DNA of 64,000 nt from an uncultured Psychroserpens sp. (lineage in GTDB: Bacteria; Bacteroidota; Bacteroidia; Flavobacteriales; Flavobacteriaceae), in NCBI RefSeq assembly GCF_947492715.1, contig NZ_CANLNS010000002.1:62001-126000 (forward strand), given 5' to 3'. Below the pieces are notes generated by a model. That model searched no databases, was not told where the DNA came from, and saw only the letters and a program-made list of their open reading frames with translations. A program made the translations under genes and the position numbers. Below are positions 42,790 to 51,194 of this stretch, piece after piece (positions within the stretch are counted from its first letter, which is position 1; each line of letters begins with the position of its first letter).

Positions 42790-45510
42790 TTAGAGTTGCT
42801 GATCGCGTTGTCTTCGTTTATCGTATTTAATATCCTTAAGAAGATTAGAACGTATTCCAATAAAGAAATTCCATGAATTATACGTTCCAAATGGTACCCA
42901 AGTGAAATTCATGCGCCAGCTCAATAAATCACGCTCAAAACGCAATTGTGTTTGTGTAAACCCTTTATTTACAAAGTCATAACCTGAGGATGCGCCTACA
43001 GCCCAGCGCGGAGATAATTCAATATCACCAGAGAACATGAGTGAGTTATTGGAAATTCTATTTTGTCTTGCTGAATTTGTATAATTCACGGCATATGCCA
43101 ATCTTAGACTCCAAGGGATTTTGAAATTGTAAAATTCTGAGGGTTCTTTCTTTTTATCAGAGCGATCATTGTCTGTTAAACGTTGATCGGCAAAATCTTG
43201 AGGTTTTCCAAATAGGTCATCGGCTCGACCACCACTTCTTAGTGATTCTTGACGAGCTCTATCGTCTTCACCGCTATCGTCACCTTCAAATTGTTTGCTA
43301 GATAATGAATAGCTAATATTAAGATTTGCCGAGGTTAATCGAAATAAACTTCCGCCATTATCAATATTAAACTTATCAATTTTTCTGTTGTTATTATCTA
43401 AAGCATAAGGATCTAACACCATTCCGAAGTTGATATTCATCTTATCCTTTAATATTGAAGTTCCTCCAGAAACACGTAACGGGCTCCAATTTAGCGAATC
43501 TCCAGCAAAATTATAAGAGGTCGAAAAGTTAAGATTGTTCAATAATTTTATCTTTTTCGGCTCGGTTGCAGTGCTGTCTCTATCTCTTACCTTGGCTTCA
43601 AAATTGTTACCTAAGGATATTCCCATTGAACTAGAAAAGGTTCTGTTTGGTACTCCAAATAAAGAGCCTTCAAATCTTGTAAATTGTTCTCTTTGTACTT
43701 CGCCAGCTGTGGTCCCATCTGCATCAACAATTTCAAAAGTGTCATAATAATTGTCGAAGGCTGGATTAATGTTATAACTAATAGATGGACGCATTACATG
43801 TCTTACTTGTTGTATCAATGATTCGCTGCCTTCTTTTCCAAACATACCATAGAGTGTTGTTCCTATACTTGCGCTAAAATTGTAGGTAAAGAAACGATCA
43901 AAATTATTGAGGTCTTGAGTGACAATTTCATCATTCACATCATCATAAAATCTATTTATGGTATTAAGCGTCCAATTTTCTTCAAAATTAGCACTAGCAC
44001 TCATACTGAAATATTTAAATACTTTGAAATTCGTAGCGACAGGAATCGAGTGCAAGGCACCTACACGTGCATCATCGAACATTTCAGATCTAAAAAATAA
44101 TGAGTCTGTTGTTTGTATTCTATTTTCTGCTCGAACATTATACTGAACGTTGATATTTTGAAAAAAGCCTTTTTTTGTTCCTGTTTTTGGCGCAAAAGGA
44201 AATACACGACTAACGCTACCCTGAAAGGTTGGTAAAGTCATGTTAATTTGTTCTGTGTTCGTGTTTTGAGAGTGTGTGGCTGTTATATTCATGTTAACCT
44301 GTGGCTCGCCCTGAAATGTTTTAGAATACGATACAGAAGAAGCTAAGGTATTATTTTGAGTATTAGATAAGTTTAGTTGATTAATAGATTGTCTGTAATA
44401 TTGACTACTACCTAAATTTACAGATGCTGAAAAACGAGAGTTCGGGTTAGCTTTCTGATCTTGACTGTGAGACCATCTAATATTATAAATAGTCGATTTC
44501 GAAAAGTCTGGAAAACCACGTTCACTATTTATTAAGTTCTCATATCTAAAACTAAGATTACCTCTAAATTTATATCTCAAAGCATAATTACTTTCTAAGC
44601 GCAATCCGTAGCTTCCGTTGGTGTAATAATCTCCCAGTACTGCTAGGTCTAAATAATCACTAATAGCAAAGTAATAACCACCATTTTGTAAAAAATAACC
44701 TCTATCATTTCCAAGATCTTGACCAGGTGTAGGCATAATAATACCAGAGGTCTGTTTTTTTGTCATTGGAAAATAAGCAAATGGCAAACCAATAGGAGTA
44801 GGAACATCATAAATAAAGAGATTGGTTACTCCAGTCACTACTTTTACTCCAGGAACTACTTTGGCGATTCGCATTAAGAAATAGTATTCGGGATCGTCTA
44901 GATTTTCTGAAGTAGTGAACTTTCCATCCTTTATAAATAATGTAGAATCATTTTCTCGCTTTGTAACAGCAGCGATAATTGTGCCTTCCCCATATTCAGT
45001 CTTAGAGTTGAATATAATCGCTTTTTTTGTGACTGTATGAAATATAATGGAGTCGGGTTCCACAACACTTTCACCCTGAGTAAACACAGGTGCTTGAGTA
45101 TAAACACCAGCTGAATCTTTTAAGCGCCCAGCATAGACTAAATTTTTGCTATGATCAATGACAATAATACCAGCCTTTATATTCATGTCTGTATAATTGA
45201 CTTCGGCCTGATTATAAAGTGTGGTTTGGTTTTTCCTTTGATCTAATCTAACGTAATCTTTAGCCTTGTAATTTACGATGTCTGTAAGAAGTTCTTTCTT
45301 TTTAGGTACAGAATCATTTTTTACACTATCCTGCGCCTTTAGGTTTAGAGGTTTTGCTACTAAACTGTTCACCGAAACCGTAACCGAATCATTTTCAGTT
45401 TTAGCTTTTATAGGTTCCTTCGTTTTTGGCAACTCTTGTGCAAAGCAAAACATGTTAATAAACATGGTAAAACTTAGGGTAAAAAGTATGTGTAAGCTTT
45501 TTGTACGCAA
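42790..45510 (-). CDS. lptD: LptD-type outer-membrane LPS assembly protein
   Basis: This large outer-membrane protein of about 906 residues has a signal peptide ending in CFAQ, then an OstA-like N-terminal part (VNYTDMNIKAGIIVIDH, GRLKDSAGVYTQAPVFTQGES, IFNSKTEYGEG). A C-terminal beta-barrel of about 650 residues has many alternating aromatic strands. This is the plan of the Bacteroidota LptD homologue, which inserts LPS into the outer leaflet. A TTG at 45561 allows a 17-codon longer frame, but it overlaps promoter-like sequence. TTG at 45510 gives MRTKSLHILFTLSF, a normal signal peptide, and is preferred. Confidence 0.88.
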   Translation of the reverse strand: MRTKSLHILFTLSFTMFINMFCFAQELPKTKEPIKAKTENDSVTVSVNSLVAKPLNLKAQDSVKNDSVPKKKELLTDIVNYKAKDYVRLDQRKNQTTLYNQAEVNYTDMNIKAGIIVIDHSKNLVYAGRLKDSAGVYTQAPVFTQGESVVEPDSIIFHTVTKKAIIFNSKTEYGEGTIIAAVTKRENDSTLFIKDGKFTTSENLDDPEYYFLMRIAKVVPGVKVVTGVTNLFIYDVPTPIGLPFAYFPMTKKQTSGIIMPTPGQDLGNDRGYFLQNGGYYFAISDYLDLAVLGDYYTNGSYGLRLESNYALRYKFRGNLSFRYENLINSERGFPDFSKSTIYNIRWSHSQDQKANPNSRFSASVNLGSSQYYRQSINQLNLSNTQNNTLASSVSYSKTFQGEPQVNMNITATHSQNTNTEQINMTLPTFQGSVSRVFPFAPKTGTKKGFFQNINVQYNVRAENRIQTTDSLFFRSEMFDDARVGALHSIPVATNFKVFKYFSMSASANFEENWTLNTINRFYDDVNDEIVTQDLNNFDRFFTYNFSASIGTTLYGMFGKEGSESLIQQVRHVMRPSISYNINPAFDNYYDTFEIVDADGTTAGEVQREQFTRFEGSLFGVPNRTFSSSMGISLGNNFEAKVRDRDSTATEPKKIKLLNNLNFSTSYNFAGDSLNWSPLRVSGGTSILKDKMNINFGMVLDPYALDNNNRKIDKFNIDNGGSLFRLTSANLNISYSLSSKQFEGDDSGEDDRARQESLRSGGRADDLFGKPQDFADQRLTDNDRSDKKKEPSEFYNFKIPWSLRLAYAVNYTNSARQNRISNNSLMFSGDIELSPRWAVGASSGYDFVNKGFTQTQLRFERDLLSWRMNFTWVPFGTYNSWNFFIGIRSNLLKDIKYDKRRQRDQQL

Positions 45511-45530
45511 TGCTTTTAAATGTATTTTTG

Positions 45531-45562
45531 CTAAAGTATGGCTCGGTTTTTGAATTGCCAAA
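45531..45562 (-). promoter_or_regulatory. predicted promoter of lptD
   Basis: On the minus strand TTTG (45559-45562) and TACTTTAG (45531-45538) are 20 bp apart, the spacing of a Bacteroidota promoter; the -7 has one mismatch to TAnnTTTG. An overlapping upstream -7 candidate, TAATTTTG, is an exact match but lacks a -33. Both overlap or precede the longer lptD frame, so translation starts downstream. Confidence 0.5.
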
Positions 45563-45684
45563 ATTACATATATTTTTTATGATTAATTTATAATTCAATT
45601 AATTTATCAAAAGTATTCGAAGCTCACAAAAGTGAGATGTTTGATGGCTTAAAATAAATCGAGTTGATAAAACGTTAAACACGT

Positions 45685-46794
45685 ATGAAAACGACACCTT
45701 ATTATAGATTCGTACTAGTGATTTTGTTAATTACCAGTTTTTTAACATCTGCCCATGCTTTTCAAGGAGACAAAGATAAGTTTGTAGTAGTACTAGATGC
45801 AGGACACGGAGGGGATGATTCTGGTAACACAGGAAACGGGTATAAGGAAAGTAATATTGCACTAAAGATTGTACTTCAAATAGGGAAAGCTCTAGAAAAA
45901 AACAAAGACATAAAAGTTATATATACGAGAAAGAAAGATGTGTTTGTTACATTGAGAGGACGTGCAAAAATCGCAAATGATGCTGATGCCGATTTGTTTG
46001 TTTCTGTGCATTGCAATGCGCACAATTCTTCTGCAAATGGTACAGAAACTTTTGTACTCGGACTCCATGCTAACCAACGTAATTTTGAAATTGCAAAAAA
46101 AGAAAATGAGGTTATTTTCTTAGAAGCAGATTACGAACAACATTATGAAGGGTTTAATCCAAACTCTCCAGAGTCCCTAATAGGATTAACAATTATTCAA
46201 GAAGTGTATTTAGATGAAAGTATACGACTTGCTCGTCAAATAGAAGATAATTTTAAGTCGCAACAAAAGCGTAAAAGCCGAGGCGTAAAGCAGGCTGGTT
46301 TTTGGGTATTGCACAACACGTATATGCCGAGTGTGTTAGTTGAGACAGGTTTTTTAACATATAAAAAAGAAGGCTCGTATTTAAATTCTAAAAACGGGCA
46401 ATCAAAAATGTCAAAATCTATTACAGATGCTATTTTAGCCTATAAAAAGCAACTAGATCAGAATGTTGGAGAGAATATTTATCAAGATACAAGTACCAAA
46501 ACTGCAGAAGTCGAACCATATATAGTAGACAATGTGGTGTTTAAAGTTCAGATTGCTTCAAGCTCTAAGGAGCTGGCGCCTAAATCATATAACTTTAAAG
46601 GCTTGTCAGATATTTCAAGAATAAAAATTGGAAACACTTATAAGTATTTCTATGGATATACTTCTGATTATAATAAGATAAAACAATTTCAAATAGAGGC
46701 TAGGGCTAAAGGTTATAAAGACTGTTTTGTAGTGGCTTATAAGGATGGAATTAAAGTAGACGTTTCCGAAGCATTAAAATCTGGCTCTAATTAG
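45685..46794 (+). CDS. N-acetylmuramoyl-L-alanine amidase with SPOR-like tail
   Basis: The 369-residue exported protein has a signal peptide ending near AHA and a zinc amidase_3 domain. VVLDAGHGGDDSG carries His41, NGYKESN Glu55, SVHCNAH His109, and VLVETGFLT the catalytic Glu220. The insertion between the zinc ligands is short. After a linker, the last 85 residues (VVFKVQIASSSKEL to the end) match a SPOR-like peptidoglycan-binding domain. It cleaves peptidoglycan stems during cell separation. It is divergent from lptD. Confidence 0.95.
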   Translation: MKTTPYYRFVLVILLITSFLTSAHAFQGDKDKFVVVLDAGHGGDDSGNTGNGYKESNIALKIVLQIGKALEKNKDIKVIYTRKKDVFVTLRGRAKIANDADADLFVSVHCNAHNSSANGTETFVLGLHANQRNFEIAKKENEVIFLEADYEQHYEGFNPNSPESLIGLTIIQEVYLDESIRLARQIEDNFKSQQKRKSRGVKQAGFWVLHNTYMPSVLVETGFLTYKKEGSYLNSKNGQSKMSKSITDAILAYKKQLDQNVGENIYQDTSTKTAEVEPYIVDNVVFKVQIASSSKELAPKSYNFKGLSDISRIKIGNTYKYFYGYTSDYNKIKQFQIEARAKGYKDCFVVAYKDGIKVDVSEALKSGSN

Positions 46795-46818
46795 AAAGGT
46801 TCTTTATATAATTATTGC

Positions 46819-46826
46819 TAATTTTG
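46819..46826 (+). promoter_or_regulatory. -7 element upstream of the MlaD-like gene
   Basis: TAATTTTG is an exact TAnnTTTG match, 22 bp before the TTG start at 46849. No -33 TTG is evident at the usual distance. Confidence 0.45.
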
Positions 46827-46848
46827 TTTTAACCCAAAATTGTAAAAT

Positions 46849-47793
46849 TTGAAAATTTCTAGAGAAGTAAAAACTGCCATACTCGTTCTTTCGGGTATTA
46901 TATTATTGATATTTTTATTCAATTATCTCAAAGGTGAAAATCTCTTTGAATCTCCTAATACGTATTATACAGAATTTGATTATAACGCTTTAAGTACGGC
47001 GTCACCAGTGACTGTAAAAGGAAATGCTGTAGGTAAAATAAAAGAGATTACTTATGACTTTGAAAGTGGTAAGACAAAAGTCGCTTTTACCGTAAATGAC
47101 AAACTGTCTTTCTCAAAACAGAGTAAAATAAGGTTATACGAAACTGGTCTAATGGGAGGTAACGCATTAGCTATAATTATTAGTAAGGAAGGAGAAGAAG
47201 CTAAGCCTGGAGACTACCTTGAATCTGAGGTTCAACCTGGTCTAGTAAGAAGTCTTACAGAAAATTTCACTGGGGTTGGTGATGAGTTAGGCTCAACTTT
47301 GAAAGCGGCAGACACCCTTTTAGTTAATTTAAATACACTCGTTGCAGATGATTCTGAAGATGGTATTAAAAACGCCATTAAAGAACTTAATGCCACCATG
47401 AAGTCATTTAAATCTGTGGCTTTTTCTATTAACAACTTGGTTGATAAAAATGACGACAAACTTGCCGCAGTATTGACAAATTTTGATTCTATAACGAAAA
47501 ATTTGGCGGTGATTACCAAAGACCTATCGAAAACCAACTTGTCTCAGTCTATTACAAAATTAGATGAAACATTAACTTCTGTTAATGGCTTAATGACCAG
47601 TATTAAGAATGGAGATGGAACCATTGGTAAATTGCTAAAAGACGAAGGGTTATATGATAACCTTCTGGCAGCATCCAAAGAAATGGAAGAACTCCTTAGA
47701 GATATAAAGTTGCATCCTGCTCGTTACAGACGGATACTATCTAAAAAGGAAATACCATATACACCACCAAAAGAAGAAGACCAAAAAAACTAA
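46849..47793 (+). CDS. MlaD-family MCE lipid-transport protein
   Basis: The 314-residue protein has an N-terminal membrane anchor (about residues 9-26) and a single MCE domain (NTYYTEFDYNALSTASPVTVKGNAVGKIKEI, then RLYETGLMGGNALAII). A long helical coiled region with periplasmic tethering character follows (NDDKLAAVLTNFDSITKNLAV). It is the substrate-binding periplasmic part of an Mla-type lipid transporter, with the ABC components elsewhere. Start is TTG at 46849. It ends just before the Fe-S protein gene. Confidence 0.92.
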   Translation: MKISREVKTAILVLSGIILLIFLFNYLKGENLFESPNTYYTEFDYNALSTASPVTVKGNAVGKIKEITYDFESGKTKVAFTVNDKLSFSKQSKIRLYETGLMGGNALAIIISKEGEEAKPGDYLESEVQPGLVRSLTENFTGVGDELGSTLKAADTLLVNLNTLVADDSEDGIKNAIKELNATMKSFKSVAFSINNLVDKNDDKLAAVLTNFDSITKNLAVITKDLSKTNLSQSITKLDETLTSVNGLMTSIKNGDGTIGKLLKDEGLYDNLLAASKEMEELLRDIKLHPARYRRILSKKEIPYTPPKEEDQKN

Positions 47794-47799
47794 CCATAT

Positions 47800-49107
47800 A
47801 TGGAATATCTACCACAACTATTATTTGCTGTAGCGCTTGTTATTGGCATAGGTTATTTTGCAAGAAATGTTAAAAAATTAATGCGAAATATTAAACTGGG
47901 TCGCGCTATGGATGTTAGTGATAATAAATCACAACGCTGGAAAAATATGACCATGATTGCACTAGGGCAAAGCAAAATGGTAAAACGACCAATTGCTGGA
48001 TTTCTTCATGTTGTTGTTTATGTAGGGTTTGTTGTTATTAATATAGAAGTTCTTGAAATAATAATTGATGGATTAACAGGAAAGCATCGTGTGTTTTCTT
48101 CTGCGGGATCTATTTACGGATTTCTTATTGGTACTTTTGAAATTTTAGCCGTACTGGTATTTGTGTCGGTTGTTATTTTCTGGTTACGCCGAAATGTTAT
48201 TAAATTAAAACGTTTTCTAAGCTCTGAAATGAAAGGCTGGCCAAAGAGTGATGGTAATATGATTTTGTATTTCGAAATGGTACTTATGACCTTATTTTTG
48301 GTTATGAATGCTACAGATTTGAAATTCCAAGCTATGGATTCTGGAAATATTATCAGTCAGTATATAACACCTTGGTTTAGTAATTTTTCTGAGCATAGTA
48401 TTCACCTTATTGAAAGAAGCGCTTGGTGGTTCCATATACTTGGTATACTCGTCTTTTTAAACTATCTATATTTTTCTAAACATTTGCACATTCTTTTAGC
48501 ATTTCCAAATACGTATTATGGGAAGCTAACGCCTAAAGGACAATTTGAAAATAATGAAGCGGTTACTAAAGAAGTAAAAATGATGATGGATCCAAATGTT
48601 GATCCTTTTGCTGCCCCACCAGAAGGAGCTGAGGCGGCAGTCCCTGCGAAATTTGGTGCCAGTGATGTTCAGGATTTAAGTTGGGTTAATTTGCTTAATG
48701 CATATACGTGCACAGAGTGTGGTCGATGTACAAGTGAGTGTCCAGCGAATCAAACAGGTAAGGCCTTGTCACCACGTAAGATTATGATGGACACGCGTGA
48801 TCGTTTGGAGGAAGTTGGCAAAAATATAGATTCGAATAAAGGTAGCTTTAAAGATGATGGCAAACAATTGTTAGGTGATTATATTACAAATGAAGAGTTA
48901 TGGGCATGTACAAGTTGTAATGCTTGTGTTGAAGCCTGTCCAGTGAGTATCGACCCCTTAAATATTATCATGCAAATGCGCCAATATTTAGTGATGGAGC
49001 AGAGCGCAGCACCTATGGAACTTAATAATATGATGACCAATATAGAAAATAATGGAGCGCCTTGGCCATATAATCAAATGGATCGTTTAAACTGGAAAAA
49101 TGAATAG
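47800..49107 (+). CDS. membrane Fe-S protein, heterodisulfide reductase-like subunit
   Basis: The 435-residue protein has about five membrane helices in its first 240 residues, with histidines (HVVVY, HSIHLIERSAWWFHILG) that could bind heme or quinone. Two 4Fe-4S clusters follow in CTECGRCTSECP (Cys304, 307, 310, 314) and CTSCNACVEACP (Cys370, 373, 376, 380). It resembles membrane subunits that pass electrons to or from the quinone pool, related to HdrE/DsrM and GlpC-type proteins. Its partner CCG-domain protein is two genes downstream at 49492. Confidence 0.9.
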   Translation: MEYLPQLLFAVALVIGIGYFARNVKKLMRNIKLGRAMDVSDNKSQRWKNMTMIALGQSKMVKRPIAGFLHVVVYVGFVVINIEVLEIIIDGLTGKHRVFSSAGSIYGFLIGTFEILAVLVFVSVVIFWLRRNVIKLKRFLSSEMKGWPKSDGNMILYFEMVLMTLFLVMNATDLKFQAMDSGNIISQYITPWFSNFSEHSIHLIERSAWWFHILGILVFLNYLYFSKHLHILLAFPNTYYGKLTPKGQFENNEAVTKEVKMMMDPNVDPFAAPPEGAEAAVPAKFGASDVQDLSWVNLLNAYTCTECGRCTSECPANQTGKALSPRKIMMDTRDRLEEVGKNIDSNKGSFKDDGKQLLGDYITNEELWACTSCNACVEACPVSIDPLNIIMQMRQYLVMEQSAAPMELNNMMTNIENNGAPWPYNQMDRLNWKNE

Positions 49108-49109
49108 CG

Positions 49110-49448
49110 ATGTATACGTTTCTTCGGAAATATCGTATCATAATTACTGCTGTTCTTTGTTTAAATAGTGGACTGTTATTTGGGCAATCATATGCAAAGG
49201 ATTCGTTGCAAATTAAGTCGTATACACTTATAGAATATCGTAACGATGAAGTTAAGGATATTAAACTCTTAAAAGTACTGTGTGACTATTGTACTGATTT
49301 TCAAAAGAAAATCATTGGAGAAGAAGCCAAGCGTCGAGCTTATCTCGAACGTTTGGATCCTAAAAACAAAATGAAGGAAGGCCAAAAAAAACTGGCCATC
49401 TATATAAGAATAGCAAAAAAAGACTTTGCAAACATTAAAGAAAAATAA
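49110..49448 (+). CDS. hypothetical exported protein between the two Fe-S subunit genes
   Basis: The 112-residue protein has a signal peptide (about residues 1-26, ending in LLFGQ) and a mature, strongly basic, helical part with a CDYCTDFQKKI cysteine pair near residue 70. No family is recognised. It starts two bases after the membrane Fe-S gene and ends 43 bp before the CCG-domain gene, so it is part of the same operon. A structural or assembly role for the Fe-S pair is possible but unproven. Confidence 0.75.
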   Translation: MYTFLRKYRIIITAVLCLNSGLLFGQSYAKDSLQIKSYTLIEYRNDEVKDIKLLKVLCDYCTDFQKKIIGEEAKRRAYLERLDPKNKMKEGQKKLAIYIRIAKKDFANIKEK

Positions 49449-49491
49449 AATTGTTGATTTTTAATCCGCAATTTTCAAAAATAACAACAAT

Positions 49492-50283
49492 ATGAGCGAA
49501 TTACTCAAAGTGCCAACAATGGCAGAATTTATGGCAGCAGGGAAACAACCAGAAGTTTTATTTTGGGTTGGTTGTGCAGGAAGCTTTGACGATAGAGCAA
49601 AAAAGATTACGAAGGCCTTTGTGAAACTTTTAAATAAAGCAAATGTAGAATTTGCGGTTTTAGGAACAGAAGAAAGTTGTACTGGTGATCCGGCTAAACG
49701 ATCTGGAAATGAGTTCTTATTTCAAATGCAAGCTGTTACGAACATTGAGGTGATGAATGCCTATGAAATCAAGAAAATTGTAACGGCATGCCCACATTGT
49801 TTTAATACTATTAAAAATGAATATCCAGAACTTGGAGGAAATTATGAGGTGATGCATCATACGCAGTTTCTAAAGACCTTGTTATCCGAAGGACGATTAA
49901 CAATAGAAGGAGGTCAGTACAAAGGGAAACGCATTACATTTCATGACCCATGTTATTTAGGACGAGCTAATCAAGTATATGAAGCTCCAAGAGATCTGAT
50001 TAGAAAATTAGATGCAGAGCTTGTAGAAATGAAAAGCTGTAAGTCGAGAGGTTTGTGTTGTGGAGCGGGAGGTGCACAAATGTTTAAAGAGCCAGAAAAA
50101 GGAAATAAAGACATTAATGTAGAACGAACAGAGCAGGCTTTAGAAACCAAGCCACAAATTATTGCAGCTGGTTGTCCGTTTTGTAATACAATGATGACAG
50201 ATGGAGTTAAGAATAAAGAAAAAGAAAATGATGTTGCTGTAATGGATATTGCCGAGCTAATAGCCAATGCGCAAGATTTGTAA
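49492..50283 (+). CDS. CCG-domain Fe-S oxidoreductase (HdrB-like)
   Basis: The 263-residue cytoplasmic protein has two CCG cysteine-rich domains of the heterodisulfide reductase B / LutA / GlpC type. Key segments are FWVGCAGSFDDRAK, EESCTGDPAKRSGNEF, TACPHCFNTIKNEYP, then RITFHDPCYLGRANQVYEAPR, SRGLCCGAGGAQMF and GCPFCNTMMTDG. It should receive electrons from the membrane Fe-S protein. The pair with the 47800 gene is widespread in Bacteroidota, but the physiological substrate is unknown. Confidence 0.92.
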   Translation: MSELLKVPTMAEFMAAGKQPEVLFWVGCAGSFDDRAKKITKAFVKLLNKANVEFAVLGTEESCTGDPAKRSGNEFLFQMQAVTNIEVMNAYEIKKIVTACPHCFNTIKNEYPELGGNYEVMHHTQFLKTLLSEGRLTIEGGQYKGKRITFHDPCYLGRANQVYEAPRDLIRKLDAELVEMKSCKSRGLCCGAGGAQMFKEPEKGNKDINVERTEQALETKPQIIAAGCPFCNTMMTDGVKNKEKENDVAVMDIAELIANAQDL

Positions 50284-50462
50284 AGGAAGTATTATTTGTA
50301 ACGATTAAACTAAAGTTTGATGTTATTATTCCTTCGTCTTTACCAAGTTGATAGCTGCATTTAATCACTGTTAAAAATTCCCTTTCTTGTATTACCGACT
50401 TAATCTATACTTTGTCTTGTTAGGGTTTCCTATCTCAATATAAATTCATTAAAAAAATAACT

Positions 50463-50663
50463 ATGGCCGAAATAAATAAAAAACGCGTAATTACAGCAGC
50501 CATAATCGGCGGAATCGTGTTTTGCACTTTTGTGACTTTATTTGAATACTTTCTGCTCAACCGTGGATTTTCATGGATAAGATTAGCTTTTTATTTCCCT
50601 TTTGCTGTGCTTATGTATGGCTTTCTAACGTATAGAGCTTTTAAGAAGCAGCAGAAAAGATAA
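50463..50663 (+). CDS. small two-helix membrane protein
   Basis: The 66-residue protein has two hydrophobic helices (about residues 10-30 and 39-56) and a basic tail ending in KKQQKR. The sequence is typical of small inner-membrane proteins of unknown role. It lies 12 bp upstream of two bacterial PH-domain genes and is likely in their operon. An imperfect promoter (TTG at 50392-50394, ATACTTTG at 50411-50418) lies upstream. Confidence 0.65.
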   Translation: MAEINKKRVITAAIIGGIVFCTFVTLFEYFLLNRGFSWIRLAFYFPFAVLMYGFLTYRAFKKQQKR

Positions 50664-50675
50664 TAACTATAATTT

Positions 50676-51194
50676 ATGGGGTTTTCTAATTCGCAGATAC
50701 ACAACGACGCATTACCCAATGTAGAAGACGTGGAGTTACTATCAATTTCAAAACAATATCTTAAGATTATTGTTTTAAATAAGGTTGTCATGTGTCTTGC
50801 GTTTGTTAGTGTATTAGTATTAGGTAAATTCTTTGTTACAAAGGCTGGTTTTCAAGAAGGTTTTTGGTACATTTTTAGCATTATTGTTGGATTTTGTCTT
50901 CTCAATTTTGGCTTGGCTATTTTGGCATTTAAAAAGAGAAAATATGCCATTCGAGAACATGATGTTATTTATGCAAAGGGTCTTTTGATAAATTCAATTA
51001 CAACTGTTCCAATTTCAAGAATACAGCATATAGAAGAATCTAGAAGTTGGTTATCTCGTCAATTTAATCTTGCAACACTTAATCTTTATACAGCTGGAGA
51101 ATCTGGAAGTGATTTAAGTATTAAAGGATTGCCATATCAAGAGGCAAAGCAAATAAATGATTTTATAAGCTCTAGAATTAATGGAAACGGCTGA
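50676..51194 (+). CDS. bacterial PH-domain membrane protein (YdbS-like)
   Basis: The 172-residue protein has two membrane helices (about 35-53 and 62-86) and a bPH2-type domain with KRKYAIREHDVIYAKGLLINSITTVPISRIQHIEESRSWL. That is the usual signature of YdbS-like proteins, whose PH domain sits at the membrane surface. The ending SGSDLSIKGLPYQEAKQINDFI is also typical. It overlaps the next PH-domain gene by 14 bases. The pair corresponds to the ydbS/ydbT pair of Bacillus, which affects bacteriocin resistance; a role here is inferred only. Confidence 0.9.
   Translation: MGFSNSQIHNDALPNVEDVELLSISKQYLKIIVLNKVVMCLAFVSVLVLGKFFVTKAGFQEGFWYIFSIIVGFCLLNFGLAILAFKKRKYAIREHDVIYAKGLLINSITTVPISRIQHIEESRSWLSRQFNLATLNLYTAGESGSDLSIKGLPYQEAKQINDFISSRINGNG

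Noticed and set aside
45627-45640. CTCAC/GTGAG hairpin with AAAA loop between lptD and the amidase gene.
   Set aside because: Only five base pairs with no T-run; too weak to call a terminator or operator.
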